Below are positions 23,641 to 36,349 of a stretch of 64,000 bases of DNA, in pieces. The notes under the pieces are model-generated. The model was not told where the DNA came from, ran no database searches, and was given only the letters and a program-made list of their open reading frames with translations. Both the position numbers and the translations under genes were made by a program. Source of the stretch: Sisyra terminalis (lineage: Eukaryota > Arthropoda > Insecta > Neuroptera > Sisyridae); NCBI GenBank assembly GCA_958496175.1, contig OY292276.1, positions 25,934,001-25,998,000 on the forward strand, read 5' to 3'. Every line of letters begins with the position of its first letter. Positions within the stretch are counted from its first letter, which is position 1.

Positions 23641-24381
23641 ACGAAATAGAACTTAAAACTTCCTGGGTACCTTTAAGTACATAACTACCACCTTGAGTAC
23701 TGAAGCAAGTGCGGACGGACGTAGAACAATTTAATATACATTGCCACCTGTTATTAATACATTTTTTCCTTATCAGCTCATAGCTCAATTAAATAAATAA
23801 TTAACCCTAGATATACGAGGAATTTTAATCGAAATGGCTACAAATCAAAACATTTAATTACTTTTCCAAAGGCTGTTTTATCTAATTTTTTGATTTTTTT
23901 ATTTTAAGCCAAAATTTCCTTCAATGGATTTTAATTTTTAGAAGAAGACATTGATAAGAAATCATCAAAAGAAAATAAATTTTATTTTTATTTATAGGAG
24001 TCGGTAATGTATTTTAAACAGTTTTTTTCATTGAAACACTAATTATTTTAGGCATAAAGTGCAACATTTATTCTAACAGCACATTCCAAATCTAATATCA
24101 ATGCTTATACGAGTACACTTAATTTTTTATGTGATTTTTTTACACGAATTTGATTTAACACGAGTTAAAAAGAAATTAAGAATCTCTTTTTACTAGAATT
24201 GTTTTGTTTTAAGTCAAATTTTTGTTTAATTACTAAATAAATCCTTTAGTGAACTTTAAAAATATTTTTTTATAAGTTTTCACACCACTCTTTTTATACA
24301 ATTTTTTTTTTGCGCGAATTTTTTGGGAACTTATTTATCGTGAAAAAAGGAATTAGGTGTATAATGAAAATTACTTTTCTT

Positions 24382-25215
24382 TGAGGTGGGTTCATGCAAA
24401 AACTACTGCACATAATGTTATAGGTCTGCCATCAATCGAAGGGGAAACTTTCATAGATGGTTTAAGGTTACTTCTTTGAATTCTATAAACCCTTTGTTTT
24501 TTCTTTATTGATATGCAGTTGTAGTTTTAGATACGTAAACAATCGTTGTTACCATTGTGTATGTTTATGTCGCAGTGGTAATAGCTTCGTCATATATACA
24601 AGTGGATTGGGTTCAAATCCCACAATAACCTATTATTTTTTTTAAATTGAGACCCATAGAACCCAAAACTAGCACAATCCTGTGGAATGTAATCAGTTAT
24701 TTTTTAAAATTTAATTGAATATTAACAACGGTATTGGTTGAATGCTTAACTTAATGGTAAATTTTCAAATTTTGCAACGTTTCCATAAAATTTTTTTTTT
24801 TTTGACTTCTTTAGGCAATATTTAAGCAATGTTTAGGCAATGTTTGCAACATCGTTGAAACATTTTAGTTCTTATTAATTCGTCAGTTGATGGATAATAC
24901 AAGATCGAATGCTGAATTACATGTAAATGACAAAAAATTATTCCTTTATAACATTTAACCAATATCAAAAGACATGGACGAGATTCAATTCATGAATTAA
25001 CAATTACGACTTTTTTATTAAAATCAGCAATTCAAAAGATGTATCTTTCTATTGACATTTTTTAGATATTATTATGTTTTTAGAAAGAAAATTATAAAAA
25101 TTCTTATGCACCACAACAGACACTAATATAAGTTTAAAAAATATTACTAATATAGAGCCATGCGAACGAAACGAAGTATTGTTTATGTAATCTTATAGAA
25201 GTAAAACGTAAAGCT
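24382..25215 (+). repeat. Diverged direct duplication, unit 2 (contains tRNA-like segment)
   Basis: This is the partner of 22808-23640. Here the tRNA-like part is better kept: GTCGCAGTGGTAATAG at about 24570, then a perfect pol III B-box core in TTGGGTTCAAATCCCAC about 40 bp on. The anticodon arm is not convincing, so I read it as a SINE-type head, not a tRNA gene. A third, head-only relative is near 27550. Confidence 0.75.
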
Positions 25216-28190
25216 TATATACCAAGGGTGGCAAACTTAATACTTGTATGATCAACTATAATTTTTCTTAGTAATACACGATCGATTTCGAAAAATTAAA
25301 AAGCCAAACTAAAAGTCAAAAGTCAAATTAAAAACAAATACAAATTTAAAGAGAGAATGAGTTGAAGGGAGTACTAAAAGCACGACTTGGGAATCGGTAA
25401 CATCCGATATAGAATAAATGCGTGTTTAATTTTAAATTCAAGTTTTATTGTTTGCTAAATTTTAGTCACATTTTCAGTTAAAACATTGAAAATTTACCTA
25501 AAAAAATATTTAAAATGCTTGCAATCGACTGTTTGACCATCCTTGTTATATACCGCCATTTTTAAAATGTTTGAGTTCTATTGTGAATTTTCTCAAACAA
25601 TTTTTCCAAATTGTTGTTATTTATTTTATGTATTTATATTCGTATCTAATAGGCAGTTTTAAGGATGCTAATGAAGCTATTATTAAGGTTCTTATTTCGT
25701 ATATTATTTTATGTCTATTTTCAATATACCTAAATTTGTAATAGCTAAAAATATTCAAATCGCCACATTTTAAGTATAAAAAGATATTGAATTTATTTTG
25801 TGAAAAATTCCTTTGAGACTACTATTTTTGGGGAAAACATCTCATTCAAGTAAATGAGATCATCAGAGAACATTTACTAGGGAAATAAAATTCTTTCAAG
25901 GTTTTGACTTTGGTCCTGTGAGCCTACTTATTTTTAAATTAAAAGATATTGAAGGTTGAATTAAAATAACTCCAACTAAAACAAGGATAAAAAGCTTTGT
26001 ATAAACATATAAATTCCGTAAAATGACAGTTGCACCAATTTAATTCTAAGGTAATTGAAGGAAAATTATGTAACTCAAAACCAGTGGTGACCAGTGGCTC
26101 TCAACTTAATGCCTGTGATACCATGGTTATTGTAGATCTTTTTACATGTGTCGGATAGAACGCTTAAAGCTTTTTAACTTTCTAGATGAACTATAGAGGT
26201 TTAATTCCAAATCGGATATTTTTTTTAAATTGGACACTTTATTGAGTGTTCAACGCCAGCGAGAAAATCTTATTTTGATCATTAAGTGTTTATTATATAT
26301 AATAATCAAAGACAATTGACGAAAGTCAAAGTAGAACAAAGATATATTCATAACGTAAATTTAATTTATTAATAATCTTTTGCGGCAACTGCTGGCAATT
26401 TTATACACACATATTCACAAAATATTTTAACATTTACTAGATGTGGTGGTGGCAATAAATCAATTCACTATATCTTCCAAATTTGAACAGTTTGTCGCAA
26501 CAAATTCCTAACAAAAAAATAAATTTTCAAAATTTCGAAACACCTCTTCCATAGAATTCATGTTTATGTAATAAATTCTCAACACTAAACTTATCTTGAA
26601 AAAAATATTTGTCCACCGCCAAATATTGACATCTAAGCTGAATAGAATTGGAAACCTCTGAACTATGAATAGTTTTTTTAAATATTTAACACTTCAATTT
26701 TCATTTTTATTTAGAATAACATTTGCACAGGTTTTTTGCATTACAACTAACAATTTATTTATAGTATTGAGATAATTTAATAAGCAAACTTATTTCAATA
26801 TTATCACAGTTAAAAGTAAATTAATCTGTTAAGATATATTAAAAATAAATAAAAGGAATTTTTTTAAGCCCAACTTTTAGCTAATTTTTGGCATAGTTGG
26901 CATATGAAAACTCCTCGTATAGAACGTAAAAAGAATCAGAACTTTAATCATTTTCCACCCTTGTTAATCCTCGACGGTTCCCGTCGGAATATTTATTTGA
27001 AGCTCTTAATTACATCTCCACCACTGAAAGAACACTCACGTGTCTCCCTTGGAAAACCTCTGCCTTTTGACAAAGATTATAAAATAAACGATGTACATAT
27101 TAATGGAAATATTTAAAAATTTAATTTTTCAATTGAATGTAATAGTGATTTCAAGTAAATCTAAAAGTCATGTTAATAATCAACATAACATCTACAATCC
27201 CACCATTCGGGCAATTTTAATGAAAGGGCAAATCCCAAAGCAATTATATACCAGTAAAATATCGTTATAATGAAAGGTCTAATTAAACAAGAGTTAATTT
27301 AAAAAAAATAAGTGTATCCTTCGATCTATAGATTGATTGCCAGAAATGTTTTCATTGAACTAATATATATTAATATATATCTTAAGTTAGTAATAAACAA
27401 AAAATGTTTATAAAATGGAAATATGTACTTCGTAGGAGAAAAAATTAATAATTAATAGTTTTAATAAAGTATAGCTACAATAAGCTATTTATAACTAGCA
27501 CCAATAATGACTTTCAAGTGTAACAATTGTCTTTTTTAGTAAATTTTAATGATGCCGTGGTAACATAACATGTTAGTTTTTTATATAAGAGGCTTGGGTT
27601 CAATTTCCTTTTTTTTTCTGTTTTATATATTTTCAAAATTCCTTTTCATTTTCCATATTCATTTTCAGTTATTTTATGACTAAATGTTATCCACAGGGAA
27701 ACAACAAGAGGTCTCGTAATTAAACTAATCGTATCACGTCTCATGTATGATCCCTTACCTATAGAAATACCTTCCCCTAAATCGTCGTTCTCCTCAATAA
27801 AACAAATAACTCTATTGTGTATAACAATGCAGTATACACGGAAACACAGCTTAAAATATTTTTAAAACGACTCTGGATAATAAGGAATGTAGGGAATTTA
27901 AATACGTAGTAGCGTCAAAATAATGCCAGATTACGGATGACCAAAAAAAGTGTTGGAATGAGAACCTGCGGGAATGAGTAGACAAGGAAGATCAACTCTA
28001 ATATGGGAATCTTGGAAACCTTCATCGAACAACGATGGTAGGTAAAGATCTAAGAAGGGGATGGGAACTTAAGAGATTTGTGGAGAGCCAAAAACGGGAA
28101 GCTCGTAATGAGAAAATATTGAAGAAGGAGAAGAAAACGAAATGCGTACATACACTCTTGTATTGAAATAAGGAAGCCTGATGGCTAGAT
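25216..28190. other. Ih: Intronic AT-rich stretch
   Basis: No supported gene. Near 27550-27610 GCCGTGGTAACATAACATGT and CTTGGGTTCAATTTCC form a weak third relative of the tRNA-like segment seen at 24570. Around 26090 CAGTGGCTCTCAACTT resembles another hAT-type terminus, with no partner found. Confidence 0.45.
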
Positions 28191-28431
28191 CAGGGGTGGC
28201 CAACCCGCATTTTACCTTGATCATTTTTCTGGCCCACCAAATTCATCACACTTTTACAAAATATGTATATTTTATAGTTGCCAAAGTAGTTGAAATTAAT
28301 ATTTCAAAAATGTCTTCAGTGTATCGAAATTTAAAATTGAGCATTGGAGATTTATAGTTTCATACATGGCCCGTGGTATTATGTCGTATTTCCAAAGTGA
28401 CTAGGACTATTATTTGGGTTGGTTACTCCTG
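28191..28431. mobile_element. hAT-like MITE, copy 2
   Basis: It begins CAGGGGTGGCCAACCC and its right end reverse-complements to CAGGAGTAACCAACCC. The interior AATTCATCACACTTTTACAA matches the copy at 811-992 in opposite orientation. The 8-bp flanks GGCTAGAT and GTCTCGGT agree at 5 of 8. Confidence 0.7.
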
Positions 28432-31272
28432 GTCTCGGTTCAACAAGATGAAAGAAATCAAAAATTTGTTGATCATTTTTTAATAAACCGTAGTTTGTAT
28501 TTGTCTACAATATATATGTCAACGTCACTTAAACAACTGCGTTGTTTATATTCAAGACACTGTTGTTAAATTTATACTTTTTCTTTAATATAAACAATTT
28601 TTACATCATTTAAGTCAAATTTTGTTATTAGTTGGTTTATTTTGAGCTCTTTATAGCAAAAAATAATTGGTTTGTGTTTTTATTTTTTTGATTCACGTGA
28701 TTTTTTATCACACCTTTTATTAAATATTACAAGAAGTGATCATTTTTTGAAAAAATAATTCAAATTGGTCTTAAAAGCGATGGTTCTTCATATAATGAAT
28801 TGCTAGTCAGCTGCTACATCGAGATTGAATAAGAGTAAAGACCGAATTTTCTACCATACGATTAATCAAAAAAAAACTTTAATATCATTATGTAACACCT
28901 AAATACCAACATACGTAAAATATTAAGAAAGAAAATTTAATTTTCCAAATTTAAATTTTGATTTTTTTCCAAGCTTTACAGTTTTAGCACCCAATTCCAC
29001 CCAATTACCACCCTAAGAAAACAACTGCTGTTTTCTGTTTAATTGATGTTTTTACGTGTGGTAGAATTTCAGTGCAGAAAAGGAGTTCAATTGTTATATA
29101 TACCAAAAATAATGATAAAAGACAAAGAAAATTAAGAACATTTTATTAGTCCTCAGGGAATATTACATTACGTTAATTTGTTAAAACAACGTTTAAGCAC
29201 CACTGCACCTATAAATTAGACTTGGTTATCATGCTTTTAAAAATATGATAATTGATTTTTCTTTTCAGTGAATATTTGTTTTCCTTGTGTTGCAAACTCT
29301 AAAAACTCTGGTAAAGTTGAATTTTGGGAATTCAATTTCAAAATTAGTTCAAGCTCTTTGTCAATTAATAACAACCCCACGTTCAAATGTATGAGCAAAT
29401 AATGAGTCCCTCGAGACTAAAAATTACATGAACCAACCCACTCATAAATGCAGGGATAGTAAATAAAAATTAATAATAAAAAATAAAGGGTAAAATATTT
29501 TTAAATCAACATTTTAATCGTTTACAAAATGAGTTGTCGTTTGAATGCGTAATTCCAGAAATAAAATTGCCACAAAATATTTACAGTAGTTGAAGGACAG
29601 AAAATAATATGTAATTGAAATATATTTTTCTATTTTTTTATTATTAATGTCTTGTTTTTGAATATTCTTAAAAGTTAAATCAAAATTCTTTTTCAATTTT
29701 AAAAGTAGAAAAGATTTAGTTGCTTATCAAAGATTAGAGCTTTTTTGAGCTTTATTTCAATGGTTTAACCTTGAAAATGTGGGGGGTGTTTTTATTTTTT
29801 CATCAACTGCGACCAATTTCACAAAATTTCCTAGTAAAATTTATTATTTATTTGACGAGTTGATTTGAAATGAATCTCGAGTGGAAAACGCGAATTTGAC
29901 CAAAGCAATTACGCCAAAATTTTTCAAACCGGATGAATTATTGAGAACATGCAAAAGGTGATATGACGATGATGGTGTTTGTGATATTTATCAAGCGGGG
30001 CTTTGTCCTTGACCTGACCTTGTTACAATGTGGCACTAATGAATACTCGTCCGACTAGTTTTGCTTTTATATTTTAATGTTTATTACACCTGAGGGCACT
30101 AACTTTCCCTCAACATATACCAACTCACCTCCTCATCATTATTTCGTTCCCAAAATCAAAAGGAAAATGAAAACCACGATTGCAACTTCCACGGATTTCG
30201 ATCAAAAATTCATCAACTTATTTCAATTCGACATAATACATTTTTGAAACTTTAATTTTATCCTCTCAAGTTCACCCCCAAAACAAATGATTATTAATGA
30301 AATTTCAATTCAGACCATCTGAAACAATATGCATAGAAATAACCTTCATTTTTATTCATAACAAAAGCAACCCTCTCAACCCTCACTTGCTTCATTGATT
30401 CTATTTTTCTCAAGTTCAAGAATATATTTTTTATTCAATTTATCTAAAAAAAATAAATAAGAAATAAAAAGCATACCGATATCTCTCGTTAAATTCAATC
30501 GAATATAAACAAGTTCTCGATAGCCAAATCGGTAAGTCTCATTATTCTGCACATTTAAATAATATTTTTGAAAAAAATTGACCTATTTTATCCAAAGCGT
30601 GACAGTTGTGTGATGGAAAAGAGAAAAATTCGATAAAGTGTTAGATAATGTGTGAATAAGCGGCTGAATTATTGAATATATGAGTACAAAGTTAATAATT
30701 AATGTTGTGACTTAATATTTTTTTTAAAATGTGATAAGTCCGCATTTTTTCTTCAAATAAATTATGCTATGAACGAGAATGTAGAACGAATTTTATGTCT
30801 CATGATAAAACGATATGTTTATTATTATTTTACTCTTGCAATGAAGGTTAAATACACCGAACACGATGAGCCAAAAGGCCTTAATAAATTTCCACCCAAA
30901 ATGTTGCCATTCTTGCAAAAAGTCAACAAATTTTAAAAGAATGATTATTAAAATTTTAAAATTAAAACCATAAACTTTTCATATAGTTTTGAGTAAAAAT
31001 TTTCATCGTTTTACAGGAAATTAAAAAAACCATTCAATTATTACCGTATTATTTATGTAGGTCTTTTACTCAAGTAGGTTATCTGTTTAAGTCATCTATC
31101 ATCTCAGTTATCATATTCCAATGTTATTTTAAATTTCATTATAGCCTAATAATTTTAAAAGAATTTAATTTTGGTATTGGTTTTATATCACCAAGTTTTC
31201 CGTTCATTTACGTATGATGAGGGGCTTGTTATGACTCCTTCCCCTATAAAATCAGAAATTTTGTATTTTATT
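28432..31272. other. Ih: Intronic AT-rich stretch
   Basis: No gene seen. At about 30003-30027 the plus strand carries clustered TGACCT-type half-sites (TTGTCCTTGACCTGACCTTG), which could bind nuclear receptors. This is a motif observation only. Confidence 0.4.
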
Positions 31273-31492
31273 TATGGGAGAGAATTTTTCTCCAAAATTC
31301 TTCTTTTTCATAGACCTGAATAAATGGTCGTCATAGATCCGTTGATCTAAAAAATCAATTTTTCCAAACTTAAAGTTTCATATTTGATTATTATTTCTCC
31401 TCAAATAATAAAATTTTAAGCCTGCAACAATTGGAAACAATTGAATTTTTAGATCAAAAAAGAGGAATTTTGGAGAAAAATTCTCTCACGTA
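31273..31492. mobile_element. Foldback MITE with TA ends
   Basis: GAGAGAATTTTTCTCCAAAA at the left is repeated inverted at the right (TTTTGGAGAAAAATTCTCTC). GATCTAAAAAATCAATTTTT pairs with a second inner arm ending in TTTTTAGATC. TA dinucleotides at 31273-31274 and 31491-31492 could be target-site duplications. Confidence 0.8.
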
Positions 31493-31554
31493 AAAAATGT
31501 CCAGGGTGCGATTTTCAATGATCAAATTTTCAAAAATTCTCGAGACAGTTATTA

Positions 31555-31607
31555 CCTCTAGAGCCACTCAAAACCCTGACTGTTATAAAGCAACGATAAA
31601 TAACGAC
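31555..31607 (+). repeat. SINE family 1 fragment (body only)
   Basis: CTCTAGAGCCACTCAAAACC then CTGACTGTTATAAAGCAACG aligns with the 3' body of the 49.5-kb copy (CTGGAGTCACTTAAAACCTT). The tRNA-related head is absent. Confidence 0.6.
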
Positions 31608-32949
31608 AAAAGAAAAATGGGTGAAATTTCGGAAATTTTTTTTGTCGAATTTTGATAAAAAAATTTAATGCCATTTTGTATACAATTATTCATTGTTACA
31701 TTTTGGGTTCACAGTCTCAAAAATTACATAATAAGTGGAGTGTCGTAAGGTATATACCTCGAACTCCAGTTACAATGATTTTAATGTAACATTTTGGAAT
31801 ATGTTTCAACACTAAATACAAAACTGTTGACCCATTCATTTTTTCCTATTCAGTTTTTATTTATTTTCTATGAAAATCTTTATATTTTTCTTTCTTAACG
31901 TCAAATTATCAAAAGAGAGCTAATATAATACTGTTCTCGAGGCCTTAAGGGGCCTTAAGCCTAAAGTACAAAAGATACAGAAAGGTTAGAGTAATTGAAG
32001 GGGTGAGAGTAATAAAAGCAAATTTTGGGAATCGTTTATTGATGCTACTGTCATTACAGAAATCGCAATTGAAATAACTGACCATGGAAATGTGGAGTAC
32101 TACGCAGTTTTTGATGAAGGTCTCAAAATAATAAAGACAATTAATAATAAAAAAATTGGAAAAAATTGGTTTTTCCACAAATTATTCAAAAGTTAGTATA
32201 TCTACACAACAGTAACAAACAGCAAAGTAGTAAAAACTAATAAAAAGCGTGATTACATTTCAGTCCCCGATTCTATTATATTATAAGGATTATAAGAGTT
32301 ATAATATATTTAAATATAAAAATTTGTTTTTTTTTGAGTAACAGAATTGATTGATCGAATGTTATTTTAGCAAATATGCTAATGGTAGCAGAATAGTACC
32401 TAAATAGTAGTAACAACTAAATAATACGTGGAACAGTTAATTGATTTATAAGTTAGAAGTATACTTAACATTGTTTCCAGCTACTAAAATCTCTGGATAT
32501 AGTTACATAAATTTCGTTCGACAACTAACCTAGTTTTTTTTTTGGTATTGTTGCAACCAGGAAGGATGATCTAAGGAATGAAATTAAAGCAAATATTGAA
32601 CTTACAAAAATACTTTTTTGTAACATTCATAAGAAAACTGTTGACCAGGAGATATTATTTATGAAACTCCATTATGCCCTTGGTAAGATGATACGTCTTC
32701 TTTCATTTGATGCTGTTCTTTGGATGTTAAAGCTGAACTCTCAACTCTGTTCCGTAGGGAGAACTAGAAGCTTTCGTAGTGTATGTAAAACGATTTATTG
32801 TATATCCTCAGAAGAATACAAAAGAAAGCGGAGTCGGTGTTAAAGTAACGAAAAACGTTTTACATCGGCCATTTCTTGTGAAGCAAAAAATATCATTGAT
32901 CTGTATTTAAAAGGATGCACCGTGGATATGGTGTCAAATAAAAATTTGA

Positions 32950-33140
32950 AATATCTAGTATAGTGTACGAAGCGCCAACTGAAATAGCACAGTTTTTATA
33001 ATAACTAAAAACAATAGCTGAAAATTGAGTGCCGACGAGTGCCAACCTACACAAATAAGCGCTTGAATTTTACTTCAGTTGCTCAAACCAGAAAAAAAGA
33101 CTAACGGTGCATTTTTATTCTGTCGCTAGCCGCTGGTTTG
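32950..33140 (+). repeat. Dispersed repeat C, copy 1, first part
   Basis: ACGAAGCGCCAACTG, CACAGTTTTTATAATAACTA, ATTGAGTGCCGACGAGTGCC, AACCTACACAAATAAGCGCT and TCAGTTGCTCA occur in the same order on the minus strand at 38385-38690. The continuation of the repeat appears only at 33525-33595, so about 380 bp is inserted. I cannot class the element. Confidence 0.7.
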
Positions 33141-33524
33141 TAACGATAAATGTAATCATGTGGTTAAAATGTAACATAAACGCTTAAATTTGAGCGACAA
33201 ATGAGGTTCTCTATCGAAAGTTAATGTATTCATATAACCATTTTATCATATAGATATGTATATATAATTGCGATTAATAAGCTTTGATACTTGTTAGTAA
33301 AAATTCAGCTTATAAGTAATAAATGTACCGAATATGTACTCTTTTCGGAAATATGTTGATAGAGATTGATAGAGAATCATATCTGGTGAATGACATATTT
33401 TTTTCAGTTGATGCACTTGATCTTTTTTGTTAAAAATGAGCGACTGCATGAAAATGCAACTTTATATTATAAGTCTAGCGTAGGTACTTAGATGCTATTG
33501 TATTTTGTTTAATTCAGTCTAAAT

Positions 33525-33595
33525 TTGTGCCTATAATGACAGCGCTAGTAGTTGTTTTTAGTGCGATTTCATGACTATTGTACAATGCTATACCC
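33525..33595 (+). repeat. Dispersed repeat C, copy 1, second part
   Basis: AATTTGTGCCTATAATGACA then GCGCTAGTAGTTGTTTTTAG corresponds to AATTTGTATCCATGAAATGG and GCGCTAGCAGTTCTTTCTAG in the minus-strand copy at 38.4 kb. Confidence 0.6.
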
Positions 33596-33639
33596 ATATA
33601 TACAGATGATTGGAGTAATTGCATCTCATTATTCAGGAA

Positions 33640-33800
33640 AGAATAAAGACTGGCGTCGGAATTCTCACTGTAAAACCTACAGAAATGACTTAAAAGTTCA
33701 AATGACATCTTCCGAAGGATAGTGTCCAGGACAATGTTAGCTATTTGGGTTGCCAACCTTCGAAAGGAATGGTGTAACAGAAGAATAACTAAATAAATTA
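33640..33800 (+). pseudogene. LINE C-terminal remnant
   Basis: A plus-strand frame reads TMLAIWVANLRKEWCNRR, matching the AIxxANLRRR-type tail of non-LTR reverse transcriptase ORFs. Its counterpart at 52.7 kb reads FAIWIDNLQKRMTP. The upstream part is interrupted by stops. The overlapping 100-codon minus-strand frame is a shadow. Confidence 0.5.
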
Positions 33801-33816
33801 TGCTGCAATAATACAA

Positions 33817-36020
33817 ACTTTGCCACTTCGATTTCTTATTTCCAAGTTAACATATTAATCAAATATTCCTTAAATGACATTATACGTCACACCAAGTTTT
33901 ATACGCCTCAACAGCAACATTTTAGGTAAAAAATATAGGTCAAAGGCAAAGTTCCATGTAAAATAGATATAAAAACTATAATGTCTGTCATTACAACGGG
34001 TTTAATTTTTTATAAAAAAAAATGTCAATATAAATGGTATTGTTGTCTTTCCCATAAAAACGACCACCTTTCGATTTTCTTGAATTTTTTATGTGACATT
34101 ATTTTCTTAAATAGATTTTTAAAACTATTTTTTCAAATTTTCTTTCCTAACAGGACGATTTTACTTTAAAAAAATAGTGCTTGAATTTTTTATTCATAAC
34201 TTTTTCAAAATAAACTCAATCCAAACGTTCTCTTTTAATTTCATTATTTTTTAAGACATTTTATGAAAGCTTTGAATTATATAAAGAAGGAAAATTAACA
34301 ATATTTTTTTAAGTTAAAAGAATCTTTCAGATTTGTCGCTATTAGGTTTTATCAAGCTTAATAAAGAAGAACTAATCGTTACGATTACGGCTAATGTAGC
34401 ACCTAACAGAGCTGTAAGAAAAAAGTATTTTAGTTACTTTCAAATATCTTCGATACTGTATCTTAGATTCCTTATTTTTTGGCAAAAAGAAACTGGAACC
34501 TTGGATGCTTCTTAAAAAGAACTATATCTTGTAGCTTGAAAAGTAGGTATCTTACATACCGAAAAGTAACTAAGATACCAAGAGATTAGATACTGAGCTT
34601 TAAGCTGTTCTATAACATTCAACTTATACTCTTATTTTTTATTAACAGGAGAACTATATTTATTTTATTTCATAACTTAAATACTTTTGATTGTTGCCAA
34701 TTTTTTGTAAGAAATTTTTGATGCTCTACAAATTTAAAGCCGTATGTTTCTAAGTAAGCGAATTGTTTTCTTCAATAATAACTTGTATGCAAAAAAGCTC
34801 AATAAAACCAAGCGATATACAAGACTGATATTATAATCACTGAGTCTAAGTCTGACAATGAGAATTAATGCTTTGCTTCCAAAATTATTGCTTAAGTCGT
34901 GAAAATATTAAACTTATTTTGTTAACTAAAAAAATTACCCTTATTCAATAACTTTTTCTCTTAACTTGGCCTTGAACTAGACCATTGCTTTCTAAATCAA
35001 GCTTTTGATCTAGTAAGAAATCGTGACTAAACAATCATTGCGTTGGGCTTTCAATAAAATTTCATTTTATTTTAAGTGTGAAAATTGTTTCGATAAATAA
35101 ATCATGAATATTATTTTTGAAAAAATTCAATGAACCAAAATTTTTACCAGCTAAAAAAAGTACTATTTCTAAATTAATGTTAAATTTAGACACATTCAAG
35201 GATCTAATTGCACAAGTCGCATTTAATGTATTTTTGCATTCTAATCGATTTGTATAGCTTCGATAAAAATAGTCCGTTGTTCTCCATTCTTTGAATTATT
35301 TATTGAAAAACTTGTGTACAATCACGTTATTAATACAAAAAATGCATATAAAAGGTTGATAAAATGTATTTCTCATTAAAATTTTTCTACAGTTACATAT
35401 TTCATACACTCATTTGTTCAGTTATATTTACTTTTAATTTATGTATTCATCAAATATGTGCAATTCATTACATACGGGAAAATTTTCCAAAAAGTGGAAA
35501 ATTTATGCAATTTTTTACATTTAATAGTATTGTAAATAAAAATGAAACGTAGTTAGGAATTATCTATTTATATTTAAAAAATGATTTATAGCTTTCCTAA
35601 GACAACATTTAGTTTTTACAATTTATAGTTTCGATAAAAAAGTTTTCTACAGGAAGTCCTTACTTAAACATTTATTAAATCGATTTAAATAAGAAAATTT
35701 CTGTAACATTGTCCTTTTTAAGAGAATATATATTTACATAAAGTATTTTTGAGTTTTTGTCCTGCACCTCTTTTAGGAAATGAATAATACATTTGACATT
35801 TTTTAAATGACAATAATAAGTAAATAACAAACTATCGAAAAAATCCGTTTAATTTGCATATAAATTTATAAGCACTTAGTAGCACCTACCAATAAGGGAA
35901 GATTATATTTCAATTTTGTGTAAATTTAATTAGGATCAAATCATATTTTTTCGCTTACTTTGAACAGTAATATTGCTTTTATCAAATACGAAATATATTT
36001 TGGTCTAATTTATGCTATAT
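33817..36020. other. Ih: Intronic AT-rich stretch
   Basis: I see no genes, splice-bounded frames or clear repeats here. Confidence 0.5.
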
Positions 36021-36349
36021 AATTGGCAAAAGTAAACTATACCCATAAATTTGAACAAAAGCTCAAACAAATGTATTTTTGATGTATTTCCCAGATATGT
36101 AATCAATTGCCAAGCATTCTTCCTCAGTGGTCATCAAGTAGTGTTGAACTGGTCCGTAATTGCTGTGTGATGAATGAGTCACAATGATGTGATGACATAC
36201 CACATAGCGACACGGAGCGATTCAACACTACTTAATGACTACTGAGGAAAAATGTTTGGCAGTCGAAATTCAAATCTGGGCAATACATCAAAAATACATT
36301 AGTTTGAGTTTTTGTCCAAATTTATGCTTATAGTTTACTTTTGCCAATT
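36021..36349. mobile_element. Long foldback MITE (329 bp), family D
   Basis: AATTGGCAAAAGTAAACTAT at the left pairs with ATAGTTTACTTTTGCCAATT at the right. Pairing continues inward (GTATTTTTGATGTATT with AATACATCAAAAATAC, CCTCAGTGGTCATCAAGTAG with CTACTTAATGACTACTGAGG), so nearly the whole element forms one hairpin. A decayed relative is at 47150-47300. Confidence 0.9.

Noticed and set aside
24570..24630. tRNA gene on the plus strand
   Set aside because: A and B boxes are present, but no acceptor or anticodon stem pairs. A related copy near 23.0 kb and a head-only copy near 27.55 kb show it is a repeat.
32661..32843. 60-codon plus-strand frame with Cys/Arg-rich end
   Set aside because: No domain recognised and no splice sites; probably transposon debris or chance.
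33514..33816. 100-codon minus-strand frame, considered as a chemoreceptor-like exon
   Set aside because: The plus strand carries a recognisable LINE tail (LAIWVANLRKEW) here; the minus frame is its shadow.
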